Position numbers and translations under genes: made by a program. A stretch of 13,748 bases of DNA, taken from positions 1-13,748 of the forward strand of contig JAGRCC010000388.1 in the NCBI GenBank assembly GCA_020433785.1. Reading direction: 5' to 3'. The stretch is from Anaerolineae bacterium. Lineage in GTDB: Bacteria; Chloroflexota; Anaerolineae; 4572-78; J111. The notes under the pieces were generated by a model. It made no database searches and had not been told where the DNA came from. It saw nothing but the letters and a program-made list of their open reading frames with translations. Shown in pieces: positions 1-6,007 of the stretch (positions are counted from its first letter, which is position 1; each line of letters starts with the position of its first letter).

Positions 1-49
1 TCTCATCATTATAGACACATAGAGCCACACCGTCACTAAATTGGGTCAT
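1..49 (-). CDS. Possible start of an unidentified gene running off the left edge
   Basis: An ATG on the minus strand opens a frame with no stop for the 16 codons left in the window (it begins MTQFSDGVAL). A GGGGAGG stretch lies upstream, but its spacing to this ATG is about 13 nt. A closer ATG (54-56) hits a stop after six codons. Nothing in 16 residues identifies a family. It could be a chance open frame within a CRISPR leader rather than a gene. Confidence 0.2.
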   Translation of the reverse strand, partial: MTQFSDGVALCVYNDE

Positions 50-52
50 CAA

Positions 53-204
53 TCATTCAATACCTCCCCTAAAATTATTCTGGCGAACACCCCCTGATAA
101 GAATGCAATTGAGGCTCTTTTTGGGCCGGTTCTATTAGGGGGGTTCGCGCCTGACAATAAGCCGATTGCAAGCGGCCTTACTTTACCGGATACCCGCCGG
201 CGTG
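53..204 (-). promoter_or_regulatory. Candidate CRISPR leader or regulatory region downstream of cas2
   Basis: This non-coding stretch follows the cas2 stop codon, where the leader and array usually lie in loci with this gene order. It contains a strong imperfect inverted repeat (82-103 with 130-151) and an AT-rich tract (70-80). No direct repeat with spacers is seen inside the window, so the leader assignment is positional inference. Alternatives are a cas2 terminator or the promoter of a gene beyond the edge. Confidence 0.35.
82..151. repeat. 22-nt imperfect inverted repeat in the cas2-proximal region
   Basis: The left arm (82-103) begins GGCGAACACCCCC. The right arm (130-151) ends GGGGGGTTCGCGCC. 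The arms pair over most of 22 nt with small offsets and enclose a 26-nt loop. It could be an RNA or DNA hairpin, or a protein-binding palindrome. No U-tract follows on the minus strand, so it is not a textbook intrinsic terminator. Confidence 0.6.
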
Positions 205-483
205 TCAAACAATATAGACTGTGGGCGGCTCGGCCGGCGGTTGGGCCTGGCCCAAGGCGGTGACTTTGGTTTTACAGTCGGCGCACAGCGGATACAGCCG
301 CAGGCTGTCGGCGGCGTCATCCATCACCGCTTGTAGCTCCTTGACCAGTTTTTGATAATGGCGGGCCGATAGGTCGCACTCGAAGACACTGTACTGCACC
401 CGCTCCCCGTAATCCTCCAAGATTTTGGCTATTTTATTCCGACGCTTATCGTCGGGAATGTCGTAAGAGATCAGGATAAACAT
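205..483 (-). CDS. cas2: Cas2, CRISPR adaptation protein
   Basis: This 92-residue protein has the size and ferredoxin-like pattern of Cas2. It begins MFILISYDIPDDKRR, with the conserved Asp at residue 8 at the end of the first beta strand. A GERVQYSVFECDL segment (residues 26-38) matches the second conserved region. Cas2 dimers bridge two Cas1 dimers in the complex that inserts new spacers. It is the last gene of the minus-strand series, 143 nt below cas1. That gap is entirely heptamer repeats, which come within 5 nt of the ATG, so no Shine-Dalgarno sequence is visible. The C-terminus is proline-rich and ends TVYIV. The family call is secure. Confidence 0.95.
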   Translation of the reverse strand: MFILISYDIPDDKRRNKIAKILEDYGERVQYSVFECDLSARHYQKLVKELQAVMDDAADSLRLYPLCADCKTKVTALGQAQPPAEPPTVYIV

Positions 484-488
484 ATTTC

Positions 489-620
489 GATTGACGATTG
501 ACGAGTTACGATTGACGAGTTACGATTGACGAGTTACGATTGACGAGTTACGATTTGCGATTTGCGATTAATTCGGCAATCATCAATCGTTAATCGTTAA
601 TCATCAATCGTTAATCGTTA
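489..620. repeat. Heptamer array, two opposed arms, between cas1 and cas2
   Basis: The period is exactly 7 nt. Eleven units of GATTGAC, GAGTTAC or GATTTGC occupy 489-565. GATT and an 8-nt spacer follow, then six units of AATCGTT or AATCATC (578-619). The second arm is the reverse-complement type of the first, so the cas1-cas2 transcript can fold into a long hairpin. The GATTGAC/GAGTTAC pair alternates as a 14-mer, which suggests recent expansion by slippage. It fills the whole intergenic gap. Confidence 0.9.
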
Positions 621-626
621 TTGGCT

Positions 627-1637
627 TTAGCGTACCAGAAAGGGCCGGTAGGGATCGCCGGTGCGAAAGGCGCGGGCCATCTCTCGGGCCTGAAGATCGA
701 AACAGCGGTGGTAGGTGGCCTTTTCCTGGCGGGCCGGATGAGTGAAGGTGATTGCTAGCCGGGCCTCAAACTCTTGAATAAAACGACGGCGACCGGGATC
801 ATCCAGCAGCACGGGCCGGTTGGGGTCGGGCTGGCGGCTGAAGTTGGCCGGCGTAATCAAATCGTTGTTCAGGCAGCGCAGCACGACGCTATCGACCACA
901 ATCGCCCGAAACTCTTCCACCAAATCCAGGGCCAGGCTGGGCCGGTTATAAGCATCGGCGTGCAGGCAGCCCAGGTAAGGGTCCAAGCCAACGCGTTCAA
1001 CAGCAGCCTCAAGCTGGTGGGTCAGCAAGGTATAGCCAAAGCTGAGCAGCACATTAATCGGGTCGGTCGGCGGGCGGCGTACCCGCCCCGGAAAAACCCA
1101 CTCGTCCGACTTAAAGAGCTGCCGGAAGGCTTGAAAGTAAACCGCGGCCCCCACCCCTTCAACCCCCATCAAAGCATTAATCGTATTAGTCCGATCCGCG
1201 CGATCGATCAAGCCGTCCAACCGTTCTACAGCCGGCAACAGCTCAGGTTTCTGCTGGCGTCGCCGGTAGCGCATCAACATCGTCCGGCTGTTTTTTAGTT
1301 TAGCTTGCACTATACCGCGGGCCGTACTTAGGGCAAAGTCCGGGCTTTCCACCTGCCGGTATTGAAAGCGGCGCAGTTCACTATGCCCACTGGTTTCTCC
1401 TACCACGCGCCCCTTGAAGCGGCCATGCTGATCGCAAAAGACGACGTCGATGCCCTGGCTCATCAACCAGGTCAAGGCCGGTGTGGTCAGCCCCACATTA
1501 CCGAAGATCAAAACCTGATCCACTTTGATCAGCGGAATGCTCTGCAGCTCTTGCTCGTCTTTAACCACCACCAGCCGCCGCCGCGCTTTTTTGATTTTGG
1601 CTCCCTGTTCGATCACATATAATGATGTCATTGGCAT
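627..1637 (-). CDS. cas1: Cas1, CRISPR integrase
   Basis: This 336-residue protein is of normal length for Cas1, the metal-dependent integrase that joins new spacers to the leader end of an array with Cas2. The N-terminal beta domain includes LIFGNVGLTTPAL (residues 43-55). The C-terminal helical domain holds the metal ligands: E160 in GVEGVGAAVYF, H226 in CLHADAYNRPSL, and D238/E241 in ALDLVEEFR. All are present, so it should be active. The start may be Met1 or Met3. Neither has a clear Shine-Dalgarno sequence, because a heptamer array begins 4 nt upstream of the first ATG. There is no reverse-transcriptase fusion. Neighbours are cas6 upstream and cas2 downstream, each separated by a repeat array. 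Confidence 0.96.
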   Translation of the reverse strand: MPMTSLYVIEQGAKIKKARRRLVVVKDEQELQSIPLIKVDQVLIFGNVGLTTPALTWLMSQGIDVVFCDQHGRFKGRVVGETSGHSELRRFQYRQVESPDFALSTARGIVQAKLKNSRTMLMRYRRRQQKPELLPAVERLDGLIDRADRTNTINALMGVEGVGAAVYFQAFRQLFKSDEWVFPGRVRRPPTDPINVLLSFGYTLLTHQLEAAVERVGLDPYLGCLHADAYNRPSLALDLVEEFRAIVVDSVVLRCLNNDLITPANFSRQPDPNRPVLLDDPGRRRFIQEFEARLAITFTHPARQEKATYHRCFDLQAREMARAFRTGDPYRPFLVR

Positions 1638-1641
1638 TCAC

Positions 1642-1746
1642 GATTGACGATTTTGGATTGACGATTTTGGAGCGACGATTTACGATTTTCGATTGACGAA
1701 TAACTCATCATTCATCCCTCATCATTCATCATTCACCATTCACTAC
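1642..1746. repeat. Heptamer array between cas6 and cas1, entering the cas6 3' end
   Basis: The period is 7 nt throughout. GATTGAC, GATTTTG, GAGCGAC, GATTTAC and related units run 1642-1704. Six units of the TCATCAT / TCACCAT type run 1705-1746. The second arm has diverged from the perfect complement of the first, so its hairpin is weaker than in the other arrays. The last units lie inside the cas6 reading frame and supply its final residues and stop codon (1729-1731). Confidence 0.88.
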
Positions 1747-2544
1747 CCGGCACTGGCCTAACCCTGCGCCGGTCTGGTAGCCGACGCCGCTGTAGAAGGC
1801 GAAGGTGGCCAGCAGGTGCAGGATGTTGAGCCAGTAGCGGTCGCGGTTGAGGGCGGCAAAGGTAACCTGGCCGGTAAAGCCGATCTGGGTGCCGCCCTGT
1901 TTGGTGGGTGAGCCTCGGGTGCGCAGCCGGTAGCGGCTGACAACTACGGATTCTTGGGCAAAGCGGCGCATCTCCGGGTGCAGGGCGATGGGGGCAAAGG
2001 CCTGCCAGCGGTCGAGCAGACTGCCGAAGACCAGCTCCGGCAGCGGCAGCGGCACCGACCGGCCCTGGCTGCTAAACGTTGTCGGCGAGACAAACTCCAG
2101 ACTCACCCAACGCGGCGGCGACTCCCCGCCCAGCAGATAGGGCGCGGCCAAATCCTGGTAGCTAATGTGGCCGGCCCAGTGATGGCCGGCCGGATCGACG
2201 GTCGCGCCGGTTACGGCCAGGCTGACCCCGTCGATCTCGACCGTGGCCGGCGGCTCGGTGGCCAGGGCCAGCAGTACCTCACTCACCTCGACCGTCAGGC
2301 CGGTGAAGCGCAGCCAGCCCGCCTGTCCCGCCGCCATCCGCAGCGACCCCTTCTCCCGCTTGCCCAACATCAGGTTCGAGGCCGTCAACGGCTTCGGTCC
2401 GTTGCTATCGTGCAGCCGCCCGGCCAGCGCCCCATCCCGCTCCGCAATCAGCCGCAGCAGCAGCGCCTGGTTCGCTCGCCCCAACGCAGCCGGTAAGTTA
2501 GCGTCGGCGGGGGCTTTTAGGTTTATGACTAAGCTGGTAAGCAT
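1729..2544 (-). CDS. cas6: Cas6, crRNA-processing endoribonuclease
   Basis: This 271-residue protein starts at the ATG at 2544, which has GGAG about 9 nt upstream. An in-frame ATG at 2607 would add only residues translated from the heptamer repeat and is rejected. Cas6 cuts the repeat portion of pre-crRNA. The likely catalytic His45 sits in LHDSNGPKPLTASNL (residues 44-58), the usual family context. The C-terminal glycine-rich loop reads GVGYQTGAGLGQC. The two-RAMP fold is implied by length and by these two landmarks. The last residues (VNGE) and the stop come from repeat units that invade the gene end. It lies between the four-helix-bundle gene and cas1, and presumably serves the Csm complex, which has no processing nuclease of its own. 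Confidence 0.93.
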   Translation of the reverse strand: MLTSLVINLKAPADANLPAALGRANQALLLRLIAERDGALAGRLHDSNGPKPLTASNLMLGKREKGSLRMAAGQAGWLRFTGLTVEVSEVLLALATEPPATVEIDGVSLAVTGATVDPAGHHWAGHISYQDLAAPYLLGGESPPRWVSLEFVSPTTFSSQGRSVPLPLPELVFGSLLDRWQAFAPIALHPEMRRFAQESVVVSRYRLRTRGSPTKQGGTQIGFTGQVTFAALNRDRYWLNILHLLATFAFYSGVGYQTGAGLGQCRVVNGE

Positions 2545-2558
2545 AAGTAAGCTCCGGG

Positions 2559-2670
2559 GATTTACGATTTTGGATTTTGGATTTACGATTGGTGGGTTAT
2601 TCGTCAATCGTCAATCGTCAATCGTCAATCGTCATTCGTTAATCGTTAATCGTCAATCGTCAATCGTCAT
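2559..2670. repeat. Heptamer array between the four-helix-bundle gene and cas6
   Basis: The 7-nt periodic units are GATTTAC, GATTTTG and GATTGGT (2559-2593), a transition GGGTTAT, then ten units of TCGTCAA, TCGTTAA or TCGTCAT (2601-2670). The arms are of opposite orientation. The right end touches the stop codon of the four-helix-bundle gene (2671-2673). The left end stops just short of the cas6 Shine-Dalgarno sequence. Confidence 0.9.
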
Positions 2671-3024
2671 TCACTTCCGTTTGGTTCGTAATGTTTTAAT
2701 CGACGCGACGGTCATTGCCAGGATTTCATCGACTTCAGCGACTAATTCGCTGAGGCGGTGTTCGGGGACAAGGTTGCTCTCGATGAGCAGTTCCAGCCAA
2801 TAGAGCGTTTCGTCGGCTTCTTCTTCGACAATCTTCAGCTTGTTGATCATATCGGCTGTCGACTTCGCCCGACAGGCGGCCCGGTAATTAGCTCCAACTG
2901 AAGTACCGCAGCGCAACAACTGCCGACCCATCACCTGTCCGGTCGTATCCGCCGGCAGCGCCCCCACCAGCCGGATAATTCGCAGACCGATTTGCTTGGT
3001 TCGTGTCTTGAACTGCTCCTCCAT
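2671..3024 (-). CDS. Four-helix-bundle protein (S23/IVP, Avd-like family)
   Basis: This 117-residue, helix-rich protein matches the four-helix-bundle family first named for ORFs in 23S rRNA intervening sequences and related to the Avd accessory protein of diversity-generating retroelements. Landmarks are QLLRCGTSVGANYRAACRA (residues 35-53), the EEADETLYWLELL helix (67-79) and a basic C-terminus TLRTKRK. The ATG is preceded by AAAGGAG at good spacing. Heptamer arrays flank it on both sides. No reverse transcriptase or variable-region gene is near. Its role is unknown; the family is common as a stand-alone gene and is often thought to bind nucleic acid. It may be a passenger inserted with its repeats rather than a CRISPR component. 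Confidence 0.85.
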   Translation of the reverse strand: MEEQFKTRTKQIGLRIIRLVGALPADTTGQVMGRQLLRCGTSVGANYRAACRAKSTADMINKLKIVEEEADETLYWLELLIESNLVPEHRLSELVAEVDEILAMTVASIKTLRTKRK

Positions 3025-3040
3025 CCGAAACTCCTTTTGC

Positions 3041-3166
3041 GATTTACGATTTTAGATTTACGATTTACGATTGGTGAATTGCGAGTTCCTCATCAATCGT
3101 CATTCGTAAATCGTAAATCGTCATTCGTTAATCGTCACTCGTTAATCGTCACTCGTCACTCGTTCA
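3041..3166. repeat. Heptamer array between csx15 and the four-helix-bundle gene
   Basis: The 7-nt units GATTTAC, GATTTTA, GATTGGT, GAATTGC and GAGTTCC (3041-3089) are followed by eleven units of TCGTCAT, TCGTAAA, TCGTTAA, TCGTCAC or similar (3090-3166). The arms are inverted relative to each other and can pair. The last unit contains the csx15 stop codon (3164-3166). Confidence 0.9.
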
Positions 3167-3544
3167 CCGCTTCAATCGCGCTTTATCTCGCATCGCCTGC
3201 AAATTCATCACCTCAGCCACTTCATATCGCGGCGGGAGGCTGTCGGGTATGGGGCGGGTGCGGATGATGGGGGGGAAGTAGCCGCAGCGGCCGTGGAGTT
3301 CGGCCAGCAGGGCGGCCGCGCCAAAGTTCAAGCTGGGCGGCAGCACGGCTAACGGCGACTGCTGCCAGTCGGCGGGCGTCAGGTCCAGACTGTCGACCAG
3401 CGCCACTGTCTGGTCGGCAAAGGGCGCGTTTACGTCGAATTGGGCCATCCGCTCAATCAGACGGTCGATGGATTGGCCGGTGAGGGTCTCGATTTTGGCC
3501 CGCTGCTCGGCGGTCAGTGGGTGGGATAGATTGATGAGGATCAT
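3164..3544 (-). CDS. csx15: Csx15 family protein, probable cOA-removing or cOA-binding protein
   Basis: This 126-residue protein has the pattern I recognise as Csx15: an N-terminal [11 protein letters not shown] (residues 4-14), and a core with [20 protein letters not shown] (71-90) followed by a proline-rich [10 protein letters not shown]. Csx15 is a small family found only with type III CRISPR systems. It has been proposed from comparative genomics to act on cyclic oligoadenylates as a ring nuclease or sink, but its chemistry here cannot be read from sequence. AAAAGGAG precedes the ATG at about 10 nt. Upstream lies the CARF-HEPN effector and a possible mini-gene, so it could dampen the same signal. 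The stop codon lies in the heptamer array. Confidence 0.8.
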   Translation of the reverse strand: MILINLSHPLTAEQRAKIETLTGQSIDRLIERMAQFDVNAPFADQTVALVDSLDLTPADWQQSPLAVLPPSLNFGAAALLAELHGRCGYFPPIIRTRPIPDSLPPRYEVAEVMNLQAMRDKARLKR

Positions 3545-3546
3545 TT

Positions 3547-3627
3547 CTAACTGCTCCTTTTAATAGCTAACGCGCTTTGAGCGCGTTTGGTATACCAGCC
3601 CGGCCATTCATTGCGGAGCGGCTTCAT
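3547..3627 (-). CDS. Possible 26-residue mini-gene bridging the effector gene and csx15
   Basis: A 27-codon frame starts on an ATG that overlaps the stop of the preceding gene as TAATG. A GGAGG lies about 8 nt upstream, inside that gene. The frame ends 2 nt before the csx15 ATG, so it exactly fills the gap. The peptide begins [16 protein letters not shown] and is basic, with two Trp and one Tyr. An 8-bp hairpin (3569-3587) lies within the frame. No family is recognised. It may be a real small protein or a leader that couples translation into csx15; chance is also possible at this length. Confidence 0.4.
   Translation of the reverse strand: MKPLRNEWPGWYTKRAQSALAIKRSS
3569..3587. repeat. Perfect 8-bp hairpin in front of csx15
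   Basis: AACGCGCT and AGCGCGTT flank a 3-nt loop (TTG). On the minus strand the hairpin lies about 25 nt before the csx15 start and is not followed by a U-tract, so full termination is unlikely. It could modulate expression between the effector gene and csx15, or protect a processed transcript end. Confidence 0.55.
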
Positions 3628-4883
3628 TACAGCACCTCCGCCAGCAGCGTTTGCCCTATCTGGCTCAACCGAGGGTAGAGCGCCTCGGCCCGTCTCCGCA
3701 AGCTAACAGCGTCACTGGAAACGCTCTTCATCCCCACGTGAGCCATATCATTACGCAAGTGGGTCAAATCGGCCCAGAGCTTGCCTATTTCTTGGTGATC
3801 AGGCAAAGCCTGTAAGGCCGCATCAAAGCGCGAGTGGCGGGGGGGACGGCTTCCACCCCGAACGCGCTCCGCTACATTGCTCAGCGCCAATTCAACCGGC
3901 TTCCGATCACCTTCGTAATCGGTCATCGAGCCGGCCTCAAACCGGTAGACCAGCAGGCTGACCAACCACTCGCGGGCCAGCGTTACCGCTTGCACTATCT
4001 GCCCCTGGGTCAGATAGCGTTCCACCAGATCAAGCTGAATCTGCAAATTGACCGGCCAATTTTCCCGCGCCAACGGAGCACCTGCCAGGGCCAACGGTTG
4101 GTAAGCAGTCTGGATTTGCCGGGCTAAAAGACCATAGGGTCGCGCGGTCTGGCTGATGCGCGGGCCGACCTCGGCCAATGTCTGGGTCAGATGCGCCGCA
4201 CTGGTCATTGTTTCCAGCGGACGGGTCAGTCGCAGCGCCAGCGACACATTCTCCATTGCCTTGGCCGTATCTTTGAGGCTGTGGCCTAAAGCGCGGGCTT
4301 CCAAATCTTTACCCATCAGCGGACCGGGCGGCATACCGGCCCGCAGCAAGTCGGCCAAGTCGGACGCGTCGCCAAAGCGGGTAAAACGGTCGGTGGCGAT
4401 GGTCCAGTCCAGCAAGGTTACAAACGGGGTCAGGTCAAAGATGGGGCTTTCATTGGCCTCGTTGCGGGCATCCCAGGCCCCGTAGAAAACGTTTTGCACC
4501 GTCACCTGCCGAGCCAGCCGTAAGAAGGCAATGGCCAAAAAGCTAAGAAAGGGCAGCGACCGGAAGCCGTTGGTAATATCGACTATCAGTTCATCCTTCT
4601 CTTTTACATGCTCGGTCAGCGCCTCGAAAATCTGCCATAAGTCGGCTTCGCTGTGGCCATCGGGGATGGATACCGCCACCGGTCGGGTCACCGCGCTAAT
4701 TTCATCGGCCAGAGTTTCAAAATGCTTGGCCTTAGCCGCATCGGTCACAACCACCAACGTGGTGTCCGGTCGGTAGAAGTGCGCCACCGCCGCCGGACAG
4801 TAGCAGGTGGTGTGTTGCTTATCGGCCAGGGTGTATGTGGTTGGGCTGTAGCTGGCCGTACCCAGAAAAGTCAGTAGGTTCAT
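3627..4883 (-). CDS. csx2: CARF-HEPN ribonuclease of the TM1812/Csx2 (Csx1-like) family
   Basis: This 418-residue protein starts at the ATG at 4883, with AAGGAG about 8 nt upstream and only 2 nt after the csm5 stop. A longer frame from 4916 would overlap csm5 and lacks support. The N-terminal half is a CARF domain: FLGTASYSP (residues 6-14) and DITNGFRSLPFL (102-113), the position of the DxTHG signature of the family, here with Asn for His. The C-terminal half is helical and ends in a HEPN motif, R377-N-D-M-A-H382 (R-x4-H). By family knowledge, cOA bound to the CARF dimer activates the HEPN site to cut RNA non-specifically. It closes the csm operon, where Csm6 often sits. A plain Csx1 is an alternative name. 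Confidence 0.88.
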   Translation of the reverse strand: MNLLTFLGTASYSPTTYTLADKQHTTCYCPAAVAHFYRPDTTLVVVTDAAKAKHFETLADEISAVTRPVAVSIPDGHSEADLWQIFEALTEHVKEKDELIVDITNGFRSLPFLSFLAIAFLRLARQVTVQNVFYGAWDARNEANESPIFDLTPFVTLLDWTIATDRFTRFGDASDLADLLRAGMPPGPLMGKDLEARALGHSLKDTAKAMENVSLALRLTRPLETMTSAAHLTQTLAEVGPRISQTARPYGLLARQIQTAYQPLALAGAPLARENWPVNLQIQLDLVERYLTQGQIVQAVTLAREWLVSLLVYRFEAGSMTDYEGDRKPVELALSNVAERVRGGSRPPRHSRFDAALQALPDHQEIGKLWADLTHLRNDMAHVGMKSVSSDAVSLRRRAEALYPRLSQIGQTLLAEVL

Positions 4884-4885
4884 TC

Positions 4886-6007
4886 TTACCGCTCCTTCAT
4901 TTCCATCAATACCCAACCCAGCGGCACCGCCGGCTGTTGGTGAACTTGGCCGCGCTTGTCTTTAACCACCCGCACCGTCGTCCGGCGCGATTTAGGAAAG
5001 GGATCACCGGGGCGGTGGTTATTGCCTATACTCAACCGGTAATCTTTCACAATGGCGTCCATAAAGCGTGGGTTGGCTTGCAAATGGCTGCCGTAGGTTT
5101 TATCGGCCCAGCCGGCGCCCCAGCCTATTTGGAACAAGCAGCGGTGTTTGGGTAACTTTAGCCCCACCAGCTGCTCGTAAAAACCGGCCATGGTCTTGGC
5201 AATAGACCGTTCTTTAGCCCAGGCCAACTCATCTTGAAGCCGCTGTTGGGTGTGGGCTTGAATAAAGGTGGGCAGCTCGGTCAGCCAAGCGACGTTGCCC
5301 CCCAAGGTTAGCCGATTTTGTTTGGCCCATTGCCCCCACAGGCGGTTATCCACTTTCATGGTTAGCCTAAACGGGGTATCGGCCTGAATGGCTTCCAACT
5401 CAATGGGCGATTGCATGCCTCCGGCGGTGATAACCTGCACATTCAACACCAAAAAACGGTCTTTACCGGCCGGGGCGCTGTCGCTAACGTGCAAAGCTCG
5501 CAGCAAATCATGGTTGGGGTCAGGCCCCATAATCTCCTGCTCAATGCGCCGCCCGGCATATTTGCGATTGCGCTCCAAATCGCGCAGATCGGGCTTTTTA
5601 TGCTTTTCTTGCCAGCCGTGCCAGGCCAACGCGGTGCGAATAGCCCCTTTTAGCGATGAGCCAGGCAGATAGGCTTCATCCTCAACCGTTTTGAGCAGTT
5701 CTTGCAGTTGCGCTCCCGGGCCGGCGGCGCGAGGTTGCTCGCTTAAGACATAACGAAAGTATGGATTATCAGATGTAAAATCTTTGGGGGCCAGAAGCTG
5801 GCCGGGCGGGGTGCGGGCCAGCGTTTCGGCCGATTTGGGATCATCCTCAACGTATATGGCATCCAACAACGCATCTTCATTGATGCGCCAGGTTTTGTGG
5901 CCATGGGTAGTGTAATCATACTCATTTAGTAAGATGCGCCCGGAGCCGATGTAGAGCGGCGTTAAGGTGGTCACGGTGACATCATACAGGGTGTATTCAA
6001 AACTCAT
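4886..6007 (-). CDS. csm5: Csm5, type III-A complex head RAMP protein
   Basis: This 373-residue RAMP (Cas7-like) protein would cap the crRNA 3' end of the Csm complex. The N-terminal RAMP strand and loop read LTPLYIGSG (residues 15-23). The glycine-rich family motif is YLPGSSLKGAIRTAL (113-127). The C-terminal Csm5 signature DPFPKSRRT lies at about 335-343. It overlaps csm4 by 4 nt (ATGA), with AGGAGG 6 nt before the ATG, so translation is coupled. The order csm4-csm5 and these motifs separate it from Cmr proteins. Length is normal for the family. Confidence 0.92.
   Translation of the reverse strand: MSFEYTLYDVTVTTLTPLYIGSGRILLNEYDYTTHGHKTWRINEDALLDAIYVEDDPKSAETLARTPPGQLLAPKDFTSDNPYFRYVLSEQPRAAGPGAQLQELLKTVEDEAYLPGSSLKGAIRTALAWHGWQEKHKKPDLRDLERNRKYAGRRIEQEIMGPDPNHDLLRALHVSDSAPAGKDRFLVLNVQVITAGGMQSPIELEAIQADTPFRLTMKVDNRLWGQWAKQNRLTLGGNVAWLTELPTFIQAHTQQRLQDELAWAKERSIAKTMAGFYEQLVGLKLPKHRCLFQIGWGAGWADKTYGSHLQANPRFMDAIVKDYRLSIGNNHRPGDPFPKSRRTTVRVVKDKRGQVHQQPAVPLGWVLMEMKER

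Noticed and set aside
774..2496. Plus-strand frames opposite cas1 and cas6 (774-1298, 1954-2496)
   Set aside because: They are antisense to well-supported genes, match no family and have the Gln/Arg/Pro-rich composition expected of shadow frames.
2545..2607. Longer cas6 start at 2607
   Set aside because: The extra 21 residues (NPPIVNPKSKIVNP) are a translation of the heptamers. The ATG at 2544 has GGAG at suitable spacing and fits the family N-terminus.
2671..3024. Diversity-generating retroelement
   Set aside because: Only the Avd-like four-helix-bundle gene is present. No reverse transcriptase, template repeat or variable repeat is visible in the window.
489..3166. Intergenic repeats as CRISPR arrays
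   Set aside because: The unit is 7 nt with no unique spacers between copies, and the orientation flips midway. This is a tandem heptamer structure, not a repeat-spacer array.
3569..3587. Hairpin as an intrinsic terminator before csx15
   Set aside because: No U-tract follows on the minus strand. The genes on either side are co-oriented and bridged by a coupled small frame, so full termination is unlikely.
4884..4916. Longer effector start at 4916
   Set aside because: It overlaps the csm5 end and lacks a ribosome-binding site. The ATG at 4883 has AAGGAG and begins with the CARF strand.
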